A DNA stretch of 64,000 nt from Planctomycetota bacterium. Lineage in GTDB: Bacteria; Planctomycetota; UBA1135; GCA-002686595. Below, in pieces: positions 28,536-38,500 of the stretch (the first letter of the stretch is position 1; the number at the start of each line of letters is the position of its first letter). Both the position numbers and the translations under genes were made by a program. Location of the stretch: assembly GCA_002686945.1 (NCBI GenBank), contig NYYZ01000032.1:55406-119405 (forward strand). Reading direction: 5' to 3'. The notes beneath the pieces were generated by a model that was not told the origin of the DNA, searched no databases, and saw nothing but the letters and a program-made list of their open reading frames with translations.

Positions 28536-29627
28536 TCAGGCAGCAGGACTGGCAAATAACTCGGGACAGCGTGTAATCAGGTTGTTGGCAAAGTCCGGGT
28601 ACTGCTCGAGGACTTCCTGAAGCAAGGGTGCCTGGGTTGCCATGTGGGCCATTTCAGCCACATGCTGGGGCTGGGAATCGATCAGGCCCTTGAAGTAGTC
28701 CAGGCAGCGCTCGCGGTCACCCATCTCCAGGTAAGTCATGGCGATGTTGAAGCGCACGACCCAGAAGCGCTCATCCTGCTCGAACAGGCCGCTGATCAGG
28801 ATCCAGCGATACCAGCGCAGGGCCTCCCTGTGATTGCCCTCTGCCTGGTGCAGACGGCCGATTTGAATCGCCGCATGGCCCCGGTTGGCGGGCTGCAGTG
28901 CGGTATCGAACAGATCGGCCCAGCGCTCCCGTGCCAGCAGCTTGCGGCCCTCTTGAGCGTCCAGGTAGGCACGGTAGAAGCGTGCTTCTTCGTGATCCGG
29001 GGCCACGGCTATGGCCTGCTCCAGCAAACGACTGGCCTTCTTCAGGGGCTCTTCGATGCGCTCAAGTCGGCCATTGAGCATGGCGCGCGCGGTCTGCCAG
29101 TCCACTCCTTCCTGGCTACTGGACTCTTGCCCGTTGGCAGTCTCACGATCGGAGCCAAGCAGCACCCCATCGACGAATCCGCGGCCTTTGACCCGGGTCT
29201 GTTCCACAGCCACCGGCTCCTCAAATGCGCGCTCCACGACTCGATCGGGATCAAGAGCCGAAAGCAGATAGGCCTTGCCCAACTGATAGAAGATCGTGGC
29301 CAGACGGTTCTCCAGGTCGGTGCACAGGTGCGAGGCACCGGTCATCATGGCCATGCGGGCCATCAAGCGATCAGGATCGGCCATGTCCCGGTGCATCTTG
29401 GCGCAACGGGTGAGGTCCTGGAAAAAGGCCGAGGCCTCTTCGTCCGACTCAAGCTTGAGCATCACATTGGCCGCAAGGCCCTCGTCGAGCTCGCCATCGG
29501 CGAGGCTGGAGAGGTCCTGCTGCAGGGCCAACTGGGCATCACTGAGGGGTTGTCCGCCGACTCCCACTTCCCAAGCATCGAACCCGCTGGCGGGTCCTTG
29601 GGCACCAAATCCATCAAAGGAACTCAT
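28536..29627 (-). CDS. TPR-containing, anti-sigma-factor-like protein
   Basis: Start MSSFDGFG at 29627, overlapping the sigma gene stop; LSSLADGELDEGLAANVMLKLESDEEASAFFQDL (anti-sigma-like) then TPR-like helices. Confidence 0.6.
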   Translation of the reverse strand: MSSFDGFGAQGPASGFDAWEVGVGGQPLSDAQLALQQDLSSLADGELDEGLAANVMLKLESDEEASAFFQDLTRCAKMHRDMADPDRLMARMAMMTGASHLCTDLENRLATIFYQLGKAYLLSALDPDRVVERAFEEPVAVEQTRVKGRGFVDGVLLGSDRETANGQESSSQEGVDWQTARAMLNGRLERIEEPLKKASRLLEQAIAVAPDHEEARFYRAYLDAQEGRKLLARERWADLFDTALQPANRGHAAIQIGRLHQAEGNHREALRWYRWILISGLFEQDERFWVVRFNIAMTYLEMGDRERCLDYFKGLIDSQPQHVAEMAHMATQAPLLQEVLEQYPDFANNLITRCPELFASPAA

Positions 29628-30493
29628 AGCTTGTCCTCCTCGTTGCATAGGTCCAGGCCGCTTCGGCCAAGGGACATCCGAGACTCGTTGCTCGGCTCGC
29701 GGGCCGGGCGGCAATCGTGGGGCAGACCGTCGAAGGTACGACGCATTGCCCGATGGATCTTCCGCCGTGCGCGGAAGATGACCATCTTCAGGTTTTCGAG
29801 ACGGATGCCGAGATCGGCCGCCGCATCGCGATAACTGGCCCCGTCAACTTCCACCAGCGTCAGGGCGCGTTGCTCGCGCTCACCCAACAACTGGAAGAAG
29901 GTCATGTAGAGGGTCAGGTAGGTGACATAGACCTCAGCGCATTGCTCGCGGTCTTCCGCGTTGATGGCTCCCTGAACTGGGGTCATCTGGCCGTCGGTGG
30001 GTTGGTCGGAAAGGTCTTCGAAGGGGATTTCCTGACGACCGCCGCGACCCTGGGAACGCAGGTGCTTGAGTACCGTGTTGCGCACGATCATCGCAGACCA
30101 GACCCGGAAGGCATCGTCTCGGCTGGAGTCAAAGCGATGGGGATAGCGATAGACGTTGAAGAAAACTTCTTGCAGCACGTCCAGGGGATCAGCCTGACTG
30201 GAGTAGCGTCGCAAGCGAGCAGCAACCTGGATCACCAGATGGCTGGCATTGAGTTCGTAGAGCAGGCCAAAGGGACCACGAGCTCGCTCGCCCTTGAAGG
30301 CCTCCATCAGGCGGGTGGAAACCGCATCCCGCAGTTCATCGAGATTGCGCTCCTCGTCACCCAGAATCTCAGCAATCCGGCGGACCTCTGCCCGGGGAAT
30401 CTCACGACCAAGCTGCTTGACCCTTCCCAGCAGCCTCTCACGGGCGTCTGGACCAGTCAGAGGACTGGCAAGGAGGGTGTCCTGGATCTGCAT
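29624..30493 (-). CDS. Sigma-70 family (ECF-type) RNA polymerase sigma factor
   Basis: Start MQIQDTLLASPLTG at 30493; SQADPLDVLQEVFFNVYRYPHRFD (region 2) and LLGEREQRALTLVEVDGASYRDAAADLGIRLENLKMVIFRARRKI (region 4). Confidence 0.85.
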   Translation of the reverse strand: MQIQDTLLASPLTGPDARERLLGRVKQLGREIPRAEVRRIAEILGDEERNLDELRDAVSTRLMEAFKGERARGPFGLLYELNASHLVIQVAARLRRYSSQADPLDVLQEVFFNVYRYPHRFDSSRDDAFRVWSAMIVRNTVLKHLRSQGRGGRQEIPFEDLSDQPTDGQMTPVQGAINAEDREQCAEVYVTYLTLYMTFFQLLGEREQRALTLVEVDGASYRDAAADLGIRLENLKMVIFRARRKIHRAMRRTFDGLPHDCRPAREPSNESRMSLGRSGLDLCNEEDKL

Positions 30494-30752
30494 AGGAGGA
30501 AGAAGGACCGGTGGGTGGACGCTGGAGCCTTCCAGGGGGAACAAAGGCATCCAGAGCCGCGGAGAAGGGGGAGTTCACCGGCTAGCATCCATTGTAGTCC
30601 CTGAAACCGGCCCGGTTTCGGGTTTGGGTCAAGGGGGTGCACCCAGCAACCGAACAGCCCTGCAGGAAAGAACCCAAGTCCTTGCCGAATCACGACTTAG
30701 ACCCCCATTATTATTTTGTCAAAGACCCTCGGAGGGGGCAAAATCTGGCCTC

Positions 30753-31877
30753 ATGTCTCAAGCTGATAAGATCCTCGGAATGGCCCTGGAAGCAGGGTTC
30801 GATCTGGCCGGCCTGACACCGTTTCGTGCCCCCCAGGAGGCCGAGCACTATCGCTCCTGGATCGCCCAGGGTCGCCACGCCTCCATGGGCTGGATGAAGA
30901 CCAATCTTGCAGTCATCGACGATCCGAAGCTCTTCGTGCCCAAGGGGCGCACCCTCTTGATGGTAGGCCTCTCCCACGCCCGGCCACCCCTTGAGCTCCC
31001 CGGTGGCGGGCGGGTGGCGCGCTACGCGGCGGGCCGGGACTACCACAACTGGATCGACAAGCGACTCAAGCGGCTGGCGCGTCAAATGGTGACCGCCGGA
31101 CTGATCGATGGTGCCCGAAGCGCAGTGGATGCTGTGCCCCTGATGGAACGCAGCCACGCGCAGGAGGCGGGCCTCGGCTTTGCCTCCAAGGCTGCCAATC
31201 TGCTGCACCCACGACTGGGGCCCTGGTACTTCCTGGGGGAACTGATCCTGGATATCGAGTTGGACCCCACCCCAGCGGACCTGCCCACGGGCTCCTGCGG
31301 GACCTGCACCGCCTGCCTGGACGCCTGCCCAACGGGAGCCCTGGTAGCACCAGGTGAACTGGACGCCGGGCGCTGCCTCTCGTGGGCCACCATCGAACAC
31401 CGGAGCAGCGTGCCCCATGACCTGCGGGAAAAGCTGGGGGACTGGGTCTTTGGTTGCGACATCTGCAGCGAGGTCTGCCCCTGGGGCGAGGGGGTACCCT
31501 CCCAAGAAGAGCGCTTTCCCGTGCATGCGGAAATCAGCGCTGGCAGCCTGGTGGATTGGTTGGGCCTGGACCCCGATCCCGACGCCTTCAAGCAGAGGTT
31601 TCAAGGTACGGCCATTCGACGAGCAGGGCGAGAAGGGCTGTCGGCCAACGCGGCTCTGGTCCTTGGCAACCGGCCCAGTGAGGAAGGTCGAGTGGCCTTG
31701 CAATCAGCTCTGGAAACGGACCCCAGCCCCAAGGTGAGAGAGTCCGCTGCCTGGGGGCTCCTGCACGGCCACGGCCAGGATGAAGGTGTGCGCGATCAAG
31801 TGGCGGGTGCCCTGCAGCAGGAGCAGGACCCAGATGCCCGAGCAGCCCTGCGGACTTCCTTGGAGTTGGAGGGCTAG
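30753..31877 (+). CDS. queG: Epoxyqueuosine reductase
   Basis: Start MSQADKILGMALEAGFDLAGLTPF at 30753; GTCTACLDACPTGALVAPGELDAGRCLSWATIEHR, GCDICSEVCPWG. Confidence 0.95.
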   Translation: MSQADKILGMALEAGFDLAGLTPFRAPQEAEHYRSWIAQGRHASMGWMKTNLAVIDDPKLFVPKGRTLLMVGLSHARPPLELPGGGRVARYAAGRDYHNWIDKRLKRLARQMVTAGLIDGARSAVDAVPLMERSHAQEAGLGFASKAANLLHPRLGPWYFLGELILDIELDPTPADLPTGSCGTCTACLDACPTGALVAPGELDAGRCLSWATIEHRSSVPHDLREKLGDWVFGCDICSEVCPWGEGVPSQEERFPVHAEISAGSLVDWLGLDPDPDAFKQRFQGTAIRRAGREGLSANAALVLGNRPSEEGRVALQSALETDPSPKVRESAAWGLLHGHGQDEGVRDQVAGALQQEQDPDARAALRTSLELEG

Positions 31878-32026
31878 GCCCTCTCGAAACGAGTCACTTC
31901 CACAGCAGATTCGCGACTCATTTCGTTGCACATCAAAGAACTGCAATCGGCCTTGTGAAGGTTTCGGCTTCCTGGTGTCGAGGGGATAGTAGCCCCTCTC
32001 TCTGCACAGCTCACCCTCACCGCACC

Positions 32027-32326
32027 ATGGAAAGCAACAACTTCTACGACGACCGCAAGTTCTGCACGGACTGCAACGACTACGTCCCCTATCTCGCCAG
32101 CATCGACCGTAGCTACTGCGTGCAATGCGGTGCGGAAGTTCGACTCTTCTCCACTGAAGACTGGGAGCGTTTTCAGAATGGCCTCGGCAACCGCCCAATG
32201 GCGGATCGCAAGTCAAAGACCCAGGGCCGGGCCGGTGCCATCCGTGACACCCAGGCGGCGGAGGCGGAAGAAGCCTCCCAACGTGACGAAATTGAACAGT
32301 CCGGCGATCAGCGCGAGTCCGCCTGA
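32027..32326 (+). CDS. Small zinc-ribbon (CxxC...CxxC) protein
   Basis: MESNNFYDDRKFCTDCNDYVPYLASIDRSYCVQCGAEVRLF. Confidence 0.65.
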   Translation: MESNNFYDDRKFCTDCNDYVPYLASIDRSYCVQCGAEVRLFSTEDWERFQNGLGNRPMADRKSKTQGRAGAIRDTQAAEAEEASQRDEIEQSGDQRESA

Positions 32327-32402
32327 TCTTGATCGAACCGCTTCTGCGCCCATGCGCACGGAGCAACCGCACGCTTGAGGGGCAACGCCTTGGGACCCGA
32401 CT

Positions 32403-33314
32403 TCAAGCTCTGAGAGCCTCGACCATGCGCCTGTGCACATCCTTGAGGCGCTCCTCGCCCCCACCGGAAACCTCTGCCGTGGCCCAACCGGTGTAACCAA
32501 TCGCAAGCAGGGCAGCGCGAACCGCGTCCCAGTCCACATCACCCTCGCCGATCTTGCAGAAGCCCGACTGCGTGCCCCAGTCCTTCACATCCAACTTGAC
32601 AATGCGCGGACCCAGGGTGCGAATCCACTCAGCGGGCCGGCCGTACTTTTGGTGGTTGCCGATATCGAAGTAGCTGCCCACCCAAGGACTGTTGATGGCG
32701 TCAAGATAGTCTCTTAGGAGTTCTGCCCCCTGATCCGCTGGGCCGTTGTGCTGGTAGCAGAAACCGTTCCAGACATTCTCGATCAGAATGCGAATGCCCA
32801 GGCGTGCACAACTAGGCAGCACCTGCCGCAAGCCTTGAATCGAGCGCTCCCAGACATGTCTTTGGGTCTCTTCCTTGCCACGCACTGTTCCCGGCACAAG
32901 CAGCACCGCGGAGCCCCCATAGGCATGGGCGTGCACCACCGCGCCGGCAAGATTCTTGACCCCCTGGGCGCGCACATTTGGATCGGGGTCGGACAATCGC
33001 ACCTGCCAGTGGGCTGAGTCCACAACTCCATGAACTGGCAGTCCGGTGGCCTTCTTGGCCTGGGCGACTTCATCAGGGCCGTAGCCGTTGGGGCTGTCCA
33101 ATTCAATGCCATCAAAGCCCAGGCGTTGCACCTGGGTGAATTTCTCCGTCAGGTTCGCGCCATCTCGGACCATGCCGATCTTGAGAGAGAAGAAAAGGTC
33201 CAGGGACTCGCTCGCTGGGCTCACAGCTGAACTCATCCGAGAGACAGCCGGCAAAGGCGCAGCCAGGCCAAGAGGCGCAGCCTTCAAAAGGGAGCGTCGA
33301 TTGAATTTCGTCAT
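32403..33314 (-). CDS. Sugar phosphate isomerase/epimerase (xylose isomerase-like TIM barrel), Tat-like signal
   Basis: Start MTKFNRRSLLKAAPLGLAAPLPA at 33314; GFDGIELDSPNGYG, ILIENVWNG, VGSYFDIGNHQKYG, VKLDVKDWG. Confidence 0.85.
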   Translation of the reverse strand: MTKFNRRSLLKAAPLGLAAPLPAVSRMSSAVSPASESLDLFFSLKIGMVRDGANLTEKFTQVQRLGFDGIELDSPNGYGPDEVAQAKKATGLPVHGVVDSAHWQVRLSDPDPNVRAQGVKNLAGAVVHAHAYGGSAVLLVPGTVRGKEETQRHVWERSIQGLRQVLPSCARLGIRILIENVWNGFCYQHNGPADQGAELLRDYLDAINSPWVGSYFDIGNHQKYGRPAEWIRTLGPRIVKLDVKDWGTQSGFCKIGEGDVDWDAVRAALLAIGYTGWATAEVSGGGEERLKDVHRRMVEALRA

Positions 33315-33393
33315 GGGTTGAACCCTAGCGCGGGACCAGGCGCAGTGCGTTCCGCTTCTTGGGCTTTGTTTGGCAAGCAGGAGTGCCGCACCC

Positions 33394-34410
33394 TCAACGG
33401 AAGGGGTTCTGCTCCTGCTGCTCGGCGACCCAGGCGAGAACCTGCTTGTCCCCCACCCGTTGGGCGGCGCGTCCAAGACGCGAGAGCACACGCATGGCGG
33501 CAGGCCGGTCCCCCGAGCTCTGATGGGCTCGCACCAAACGGGTCAGCAGATCGAGATTCCAGGGATCGATCAGGAGTTGTCCTTCCAGGGGTCGCAGCAC
33601 AGAGCGCTCAAGCTCAAGGGTCTTGAAGATCTGCTCCATGGTGCGCGCCTTTTCCTCTTCTCCCAACTCAAGCAGGATCCGCGCCAACAGGAATGCTGGC
33701 TCGGGATCCCGGGGCCGCAGATTCCTTGCGCGACCCACTGCGACCCGGGCCTTTTCCAGTTCTTCCATGTCGTACCAGATCGTTGCACGCAAGAGCCAGG
33801 CCTGGCCCTGCTCGGGATCCAACTGCACGACCTTTGAGAGATCCGCCAGGGCCCGCTCTGCATGCCCCGCACGCCAATGGGCCACCGCGCGACCACGCCG
33901 GGCCTGCAAGTCCCCCGGTTCGGCGGCGAGTACCAGGTCATAGTGCGCCAGAGCCTCAGCGGTGCGCCCCAATTGACCCAATGAGTGCCCCAGGTGCCGG
34001 GTGCGCCCCACCAACTGGGGCGCAACGCGCAAGAGGCGCTGCAGGAGCAGAACACACTGTTCATGCCGTCGCAGACGGAATTGGGCGTGGCCAAGAAGAT
34101 GCAGGCAGGCGGGATAGTCCGGGACTGTCTTCAGTGCTGGCACCAGGGCCAGGACCACTGCGGGATAATCCTCTTGGCGCCAGGCTTTCAAGGCTTCCAG
34201 ATATTGAGCTTGAACACGCTCATCGATGCCCGCCTCCTCGTCCCAGTCCTTCCAGGCGCCCTGCCTGGCCTGGGGCAGTTGCTCCATGGACTGAGCCAGG
34301 GCGATGCGCGCTTGCAGACCGGGTTCAAGCGCCGGGGTCTGGCGGGCAGGAAGCGAAGCGCTGGCAGTGCAAGAAAGTGCGATCAACAGCGCGAAGAACC
34401 GGCACCTCAT
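33394..34410 (-). CDS. TPR-repeat secreted protein
   Basis: Start MRCRFFALLIALSCTASAS at 34410; TPR-like repeats (HYDLVLAAEPGDLQARRGRAVAHWRAGHAERALADLSKVVQLDPEQGQAWLLRATIWYDM). Confidence 0.8.
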   Translation of the reverse strand: MRCRFFALLIALSCTASASLPARQTPALEPGLQARIALAQSMEQLPQARQGAWKDWDEEAGIDERVQAQYLEALKAWRQEDYPAVVLALVPALKTVPDYPACLHLLGHAQFRLRRHEQCVLLLQRLLRVAPQLVGRTRHLGHSLGQLGRTAEALAHYDLVLAAEPGDLQARRGRAVAHWRAGHAERALADLSKVVQLDPEQGQAWLLRATIWYDMEELEKARVAVGRARNLRPRDPEPAFLLARILLELGEEEKARTMEQIFKTLELERSVLRPLEGQLLIDPWNLDLLTRLVRAHQSSGDRPAAMRVLSRLGRAAQRVGDKQVLAWVAEQQEQNPFR

Positions 34411-36071
34411 GATCCCTGCTCCACGCGCACCAACAGCCGCGAGCCGTTCTGGGAGGCGTCGCCTTCTGAATCTTTGCCGCCCCGCACCACACTCCTGCCG
34501 CCTCCAGGCCAAAACACTTCCAGCGTCCAGTCCTCTTCAGGTCCAGGCAGAGCAAAGTGTACCTCTGCGGGCCGCGCTGCCTGAAACCCCGCGCAGGTGC
34601 TCACCAGTCGCGTGCTGCGCTGCTTTCCAATGGTCAGTTCCACTCGCGCCCCGGGAGCATCCCGATCCCCCCGGCGGGCCACCAGCTGCACCACCAAAGC
34701 CTTGCCCACCCCCGGCGCAGCGTTGCGCAATACGCGCACGCCACCATCGAGGGTCAAGACCACCAGATCCTGATCCCCATCCCCGTCAAGATCTCCCATC
34801 ACCCCGGCGCGGGACACGAAGCTCTTGCCGTTTGTCAAAGGCTGCACCCCAAAGCCCACGCCCTGGCCCACATAAAGGTGATCCGCCTGGGCATAAGAGG
34901 TATCACTGCCCGCGCCATCCGCCTCCGGATAGACGTGACCGTTGAGCACAAAGGCATCGAGCGCCCCGTCCAGGTTCGCGTCCAAGAACCCTGCGCCCCA
35001 ACCCAGGGAAGTCAGACTCGGCCCTGCTATGCCCGCCCGACTGGACTTCTCGCGATAGGTCCCAGGCCGCCGAGCAGGCAGATAGAGGGCATTGGGCTCG
35101 CCCGAGAAATTCGTCACCAAGAGCGCCGGCCTCCGATCCCCGTCCAGGTCCGAGCAGGCTATGCCCATGCCCGCCTGCTCGCGCCCGTTGGCCCCATACC
35201 CAAGCCCCCACGCAAAAGCCTGCTCCAAGAACCCCCCATCTTCCTGCGCCACCCAAAGATGATTGGGGTGGGAATCATTCGACACATAGAGATCCATGCG
35301 CCCGTCCCGGTTCACATCCAGAGTCACTGCCCCGAGCCCAAAAGCCGCCGGCGCAGGACCGAGTTGCCCTGTGCAATCCTCAAAACGCCCATCCCCCAAC
35401 CCGCGCAGCAACAGGTCCGCCCGGGGCTCCAGTCCCTCGGGCCCGGCCATGACCGACTGCCCTCTCCAGGTGGCTCCCGCCTCCCCGCGAGGTTTTTGCT
35501 CTCCAAAGTCAAAGTCCAGGTAGCGCACCAAGAACAGGTCCAGGACCCCGTCGGAATCAAAATCCAGGAACGCAGCGCTTGTGTGCCAGCCCTCAACGGG
35601 CAAGCCCGCGCGCCCGGTCCACTCCTCAAGACCCTGGCCACCGGAATTGTGGAACAAGCGCACGCGCCCCCACTGGGTCACGAGCAAGTCACTCCACCCA
35701 TCCCCATCCACATCCCCAACGGCGCAGCCCGTACCCCAACCATCCCCGTCCATGCTCCAGGCCTCGCCCGCCGCCTCAAACGACCCACCAGCCTGTCCCA
35801 GGAAGACGCGCGGTGGCAACCCCTTCTTGCCCTCCAGCACCCGCTCCCTGGTGGAACCATCCACCACCACCAGGTCGAGCCGTCCATCCCGATCCAGATC
35901 CACCAATGCCAGCCCGCCCCCATTGACCTCCAGGATCCAGTCCTTGGTCACAGAACCACAGGTCACATGCACCCCGGGCAGAACCTCGTCAGTCACATCC
36001 GAAAACCACGGTTCCTGCTGGGCCTGTTGGGCCAGCAGGAGAAGGGTCAGGGGCACAAAGAGGGCGGTCAT
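34407..36071 (-). CDS. CRTAC1-family FG-GAP/VCBS protein with ASPIC/UnbV-like C-terminal domain
   Basis: VGDVDGDGWSDLLVTQWG, VTLDVNRDGRMDLYVSNDSHPNHLW; C-terminal GKALVVQLVARRGDRDAPGARVELTIGKQRSTRLVSTCAGFQAARPAEVHFALPG. Confidence 0.88.
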   Translation of the reverse strand: MTALFVPLTLLLLAQQAQQEPWFSDVTDEVLPGVHVTCGSVTKDWILEVNGGGLALVDLDRDGRLDLVVVDGSTRERVLEGKKGLPPRVFLGQAGGSFEAAGEAWSMDGDGWGTGCAVGDVDGDGWSDLLVTQWGRVRLFHNSGGQGLEEWTGRAGLPVEGWHTSAAFLDFDSDGVLDLFLVRYLDFDFGEQKPRGEAGATWRGQSVMAGPEGLEPRADLLLRGLGDGRFEDCTGQLGPAPAAFGLGAVTLDVNRDGRMDLYVSNDSHPNHLWVAQEDGGFLEQAFAWGLGYGANGREQAGMGIACSDLDGDRRPALLVTNFSGEPNALYLPARRPGTYREKSSRAGIAGPSLTSLGWGAGFLDANLDGALDAFVLNGHVYPEADGAGSDTSYAQADHLYVGQGVGFGVQPLTNGKSFVSRAGVMGDLDGDGDQDLVVLTLDGGVRVLRNAAPGVGKALVVQLVARRGDRDAPGARVELTIGKQRSTRLVSTCAGFQAARPAEVHFALPGPEEDWTLEVFWPGGGRSVVRGGKDSEGDASQNGSRLLVRVEQGS

Positions 36072-36083
36072 GCGCCCTTCAGC

Positions 36084-38291
36084 CTACTGAAACTGAATCT
36101 CGATCCCGTCGGTGAAGTTGCTCGTGGGGCCTGGATTGACATCCCTGAACCAGGCGGTGAAGTTCCAGGTGTCCCCGGGCAAGACCGCCACGGGAGGCGC
36201 TGTGGGCAGGGCGTTGAGGTTCACGGGAATCGAGAAACTCCCCGCAAGACCAGAATTCTGCACCTGGGTCACGAAACGACCAATGGGTGAGCTCAAGCAA
36301 AGCGTTCCCTGGGAACCGCCCGGTTGCACGATCGCGCCCTGGTTGGCTCCAACGAGAAAGTAGCCGAACTGATTGCTGGGTAGGGCCGTCGCGATCAGGG
36401 TCAGGTTCTGGTCAACCACCGCAGCGCTGCCTGTGGCCTGAATGGTTGCTGGCTGGCCCGTGGAATTGAGGGCCGCAGGCGAACAATAGGCCGTGCCCAG
36501 AGAGCCTGACCCGGCGAAAATGTCCGTCAAGGCGCTGGCGTTGCCGGGCCAGTCGCTGACCATCATCTGCAAGCCCCACAGGCTTCCCTGGCCAGGGGGC
36601 AACTGGGGCACCTCGACCCGGAACTGTTGGCCACCCTGCGCCAGCACATCGCACGCAGTTGCGCCCTGCCCGACGGTGATGGTGCAAGAAGCTCCTTGGC
36701 CCAGAGCGGTAAGAGTCCATGTACCAGGGAACAGCCGGAGCACGGACTCGCTCTGGCCGGCCCCCAGGCTGAACTGCTCGGTCCAGAGTCCCGAGAGCTC
36801 GAAGTCAACGGAAGCTCCAGTAGCATTGATAACCTCGACCAGCTCGCCGGGGGTGATGCTTGTGTTGGGAGTGGAGAAACCGCCCGGAGTCAGATCCACA
36901 GCCCAGACCGCGTCCGAGATTCGAGCCGCCAGGGCCTCAGCTCTCAGATAGTCCACACCGTCGTCCAGGACCTGGTCGCGCACCTTCACATGCACCACCG
37001 CAGGCCAGAAGGGGAAACTCGCGTTCGGCGAATCAGCGCCGACGATGACAGGAGGCAGGGTGTCGGGCGCGCCCTGGTTGCGGTAGACCTTGTTGCGCCA
37101 CTGGGACGAGTTGGACTCGCCCTGGACGGTGATCAGATCATAGTCCCCGTCGTTGTCAAGGTCAGCAACAGTTGCATCGAGGGTCGAATCGGAAACCGCA
37201 GATATCGCACTGGCCGCGTTGCTCCAGCTCAGGTTGCCGTTGTTGCGCCAGAGGTATTCGCGACTGCCCAGGGATCCGATCAGAGCGTCATAGTCTGCAT
37301 CGTTGTCGTAGTCGATCAGCACGACCTCGTTGTCGTCACCTGAGCCGGAAAGACTGCCACCCGCAGCCCAGCTGGGAGGATTGGCGGTGGGATTGGTGTT
37401 TTCGATGTGCCCCTCATTGAAGCCTGAGAGGCTGACAAAGAACAGATCGATGTCCGTGTCCCCATCAAGGTCCCCCGCTTCAGCCTCATAGACGGTGGAG
37501 GAATTGTTGGGCAGGCTGCCCGAGACATCGGTGAAGGACCCAGTTCCATCATTCAGCATCAGATAATGATTGCCGCCGCTGTTGGAGGAACGGTTGGGAC
37601 CAAAGAAGTCCAGATCGAAGTCTCCATCCAGGTCCACCAACTGAACATCCATCTGAGCACGTTTGATGGGAGCGTTGAGGCTGGCCGCATCTTCCGTAAA
37701 AAAACCGTTGCCGTCGTTACGGAAGAAGCGCGGCCTTCCGCCGCCGCCCCCCAGATAGCTGCTGCCCGAATCACTGATGATCAGATCCAGGTCGCCGTCA
37801 TCGTCCAGGTCGCCGAAAGCCGCGCCGCCTCCATTGAAGACCTCGGTCAAGCCGCGGGTGGCGCTCTCCATGTCAAAGAAACCGGGCTGACTGGCGCCGC
37901 GGTTGATAAACAGATACGGCACCTGGGTGTTGAACGCGTTGACATACAGAAGATCCGGCCAACCGTCCCCGTTCACATCGCCTGTGATCACGTTCTTGCC
38001 ATTGGCCAGTCGTACGCCGAGGCGCGCAGTGCTCTCGTCGGTGAAAGTCATGTTCCCGCTGGGAATCTGCTGGTTGATGAGCAGGCGGCATTGGCGCTGG
38101 GCTCCGGCAGAGGAAAAGCCGTCGCCTTCTGAGAACAACAGATCCAGGTCCCCATCGAGGTCCACGTCCTCAGCAGTCACTCCCTCCGTCCAACGGTGGG
38201 GACTCGGCAACAGGTTGTTTTGATGAACAAACTGCTGGGAGAAAGCACTCGTGAGCAGACAGAAGGGCAGGGTGCAAGAAATCAAACGCAT
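36084..38291 (-). CDS. Secreted FG-GAP/VCBS-repeat protein
   Basis: Start MRLISCTLPFCLLTSAFSQ at 38291; repeated calcium-loop-like DVDLDGDLDLLFSEGDG, DVNGDGWPDLLYVNAF, DLDDDGDLDLIISDSG. Confidence 0.85.
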   Translation of the reverse strand: MRLISCTLPFCLLTSAFSQQFVHQNNLLPSPHRWTEGVTAEDVDLDGDLDLLFSEGDGFSSAGAQRQCRLLINQQIPSGNMTFTDESTARLGVRLANGKNVITGDVNGDGWPDLLYVNAFNTQVPYLFINRGASQPGFFDMESATRGLTEVFNGGGAAFGDLDDDGDLDLIISDSGSSYLGGGGGRPRFFRNDGNGFFTEDAASLNAPIKRAQMDVQLVDLDGDFDLDFFGPNRSSNSGGNHYLMLNDGTGSFTDVSGSLPNNSSTVYEAEAGDLDGDTDIDLFFVSLSGFNEGHIENTNPTANPPSWAAGGSLSGSGDDNEVVLIDYDNDADYDALIGSLGSREYLWRNNGNLSWSNAASAISAVSDSTLDATVADLDNDGDYDLITVQGESNSSQWRNKVYRNQGAPDTLPPVIVGADSPNASFPFWPAVVHVKVRDQVLDDGVDYLRAEALAARISDAVWAVDLTPGGFSTPNTSITPGELVEVINATGASVDFELSGLWTEQFSLGAGQSESVLRLFPGTWTLTALGQGASCTITVGQGATACDVLAQGGQQFRVEVPQLPPGQGSLWGLQMMVSDWPGNASALTDIFAGSGSLGTAYCSPAALNSTGQPATIQATGSAAVVDQNLTLIATALPSNQFGYFLVGANQGAIVQPGGSQGTLCLSSPIGRFVTQVQNSGLAGSFSIPVNLNALPTAPPVAVLPGDTWNFTAWFRDVNPGPTSNFTDGIEIQFQ

Positions 38292-38500
38292 GGCAGGGAA
38301 GAAGCGGTTGCGGGAGGCGCTGGAGTGGGAAGTCCGTGCCTGAATAGCTGCAACAAAAGGCAGGTGCAGGGTGCTGGCAGCAACGCGACACCCCAGGAGG
38401 ACACCGCTGCGCCCAGAATATCGCAAACCAGGCAATTCAGGGGAGGTCTGGCGGCAGATCTCTTGGGCAGAAACGGCCAAAACTGGCCAAAGGAAGGCCA

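Noticed and set aside
30685-30720. Sigma-70 promoter upstream of queG (TTGCCG...TATTAT)
   Set aside because: Spacer is about 21 nt by count, too long for a confident call.
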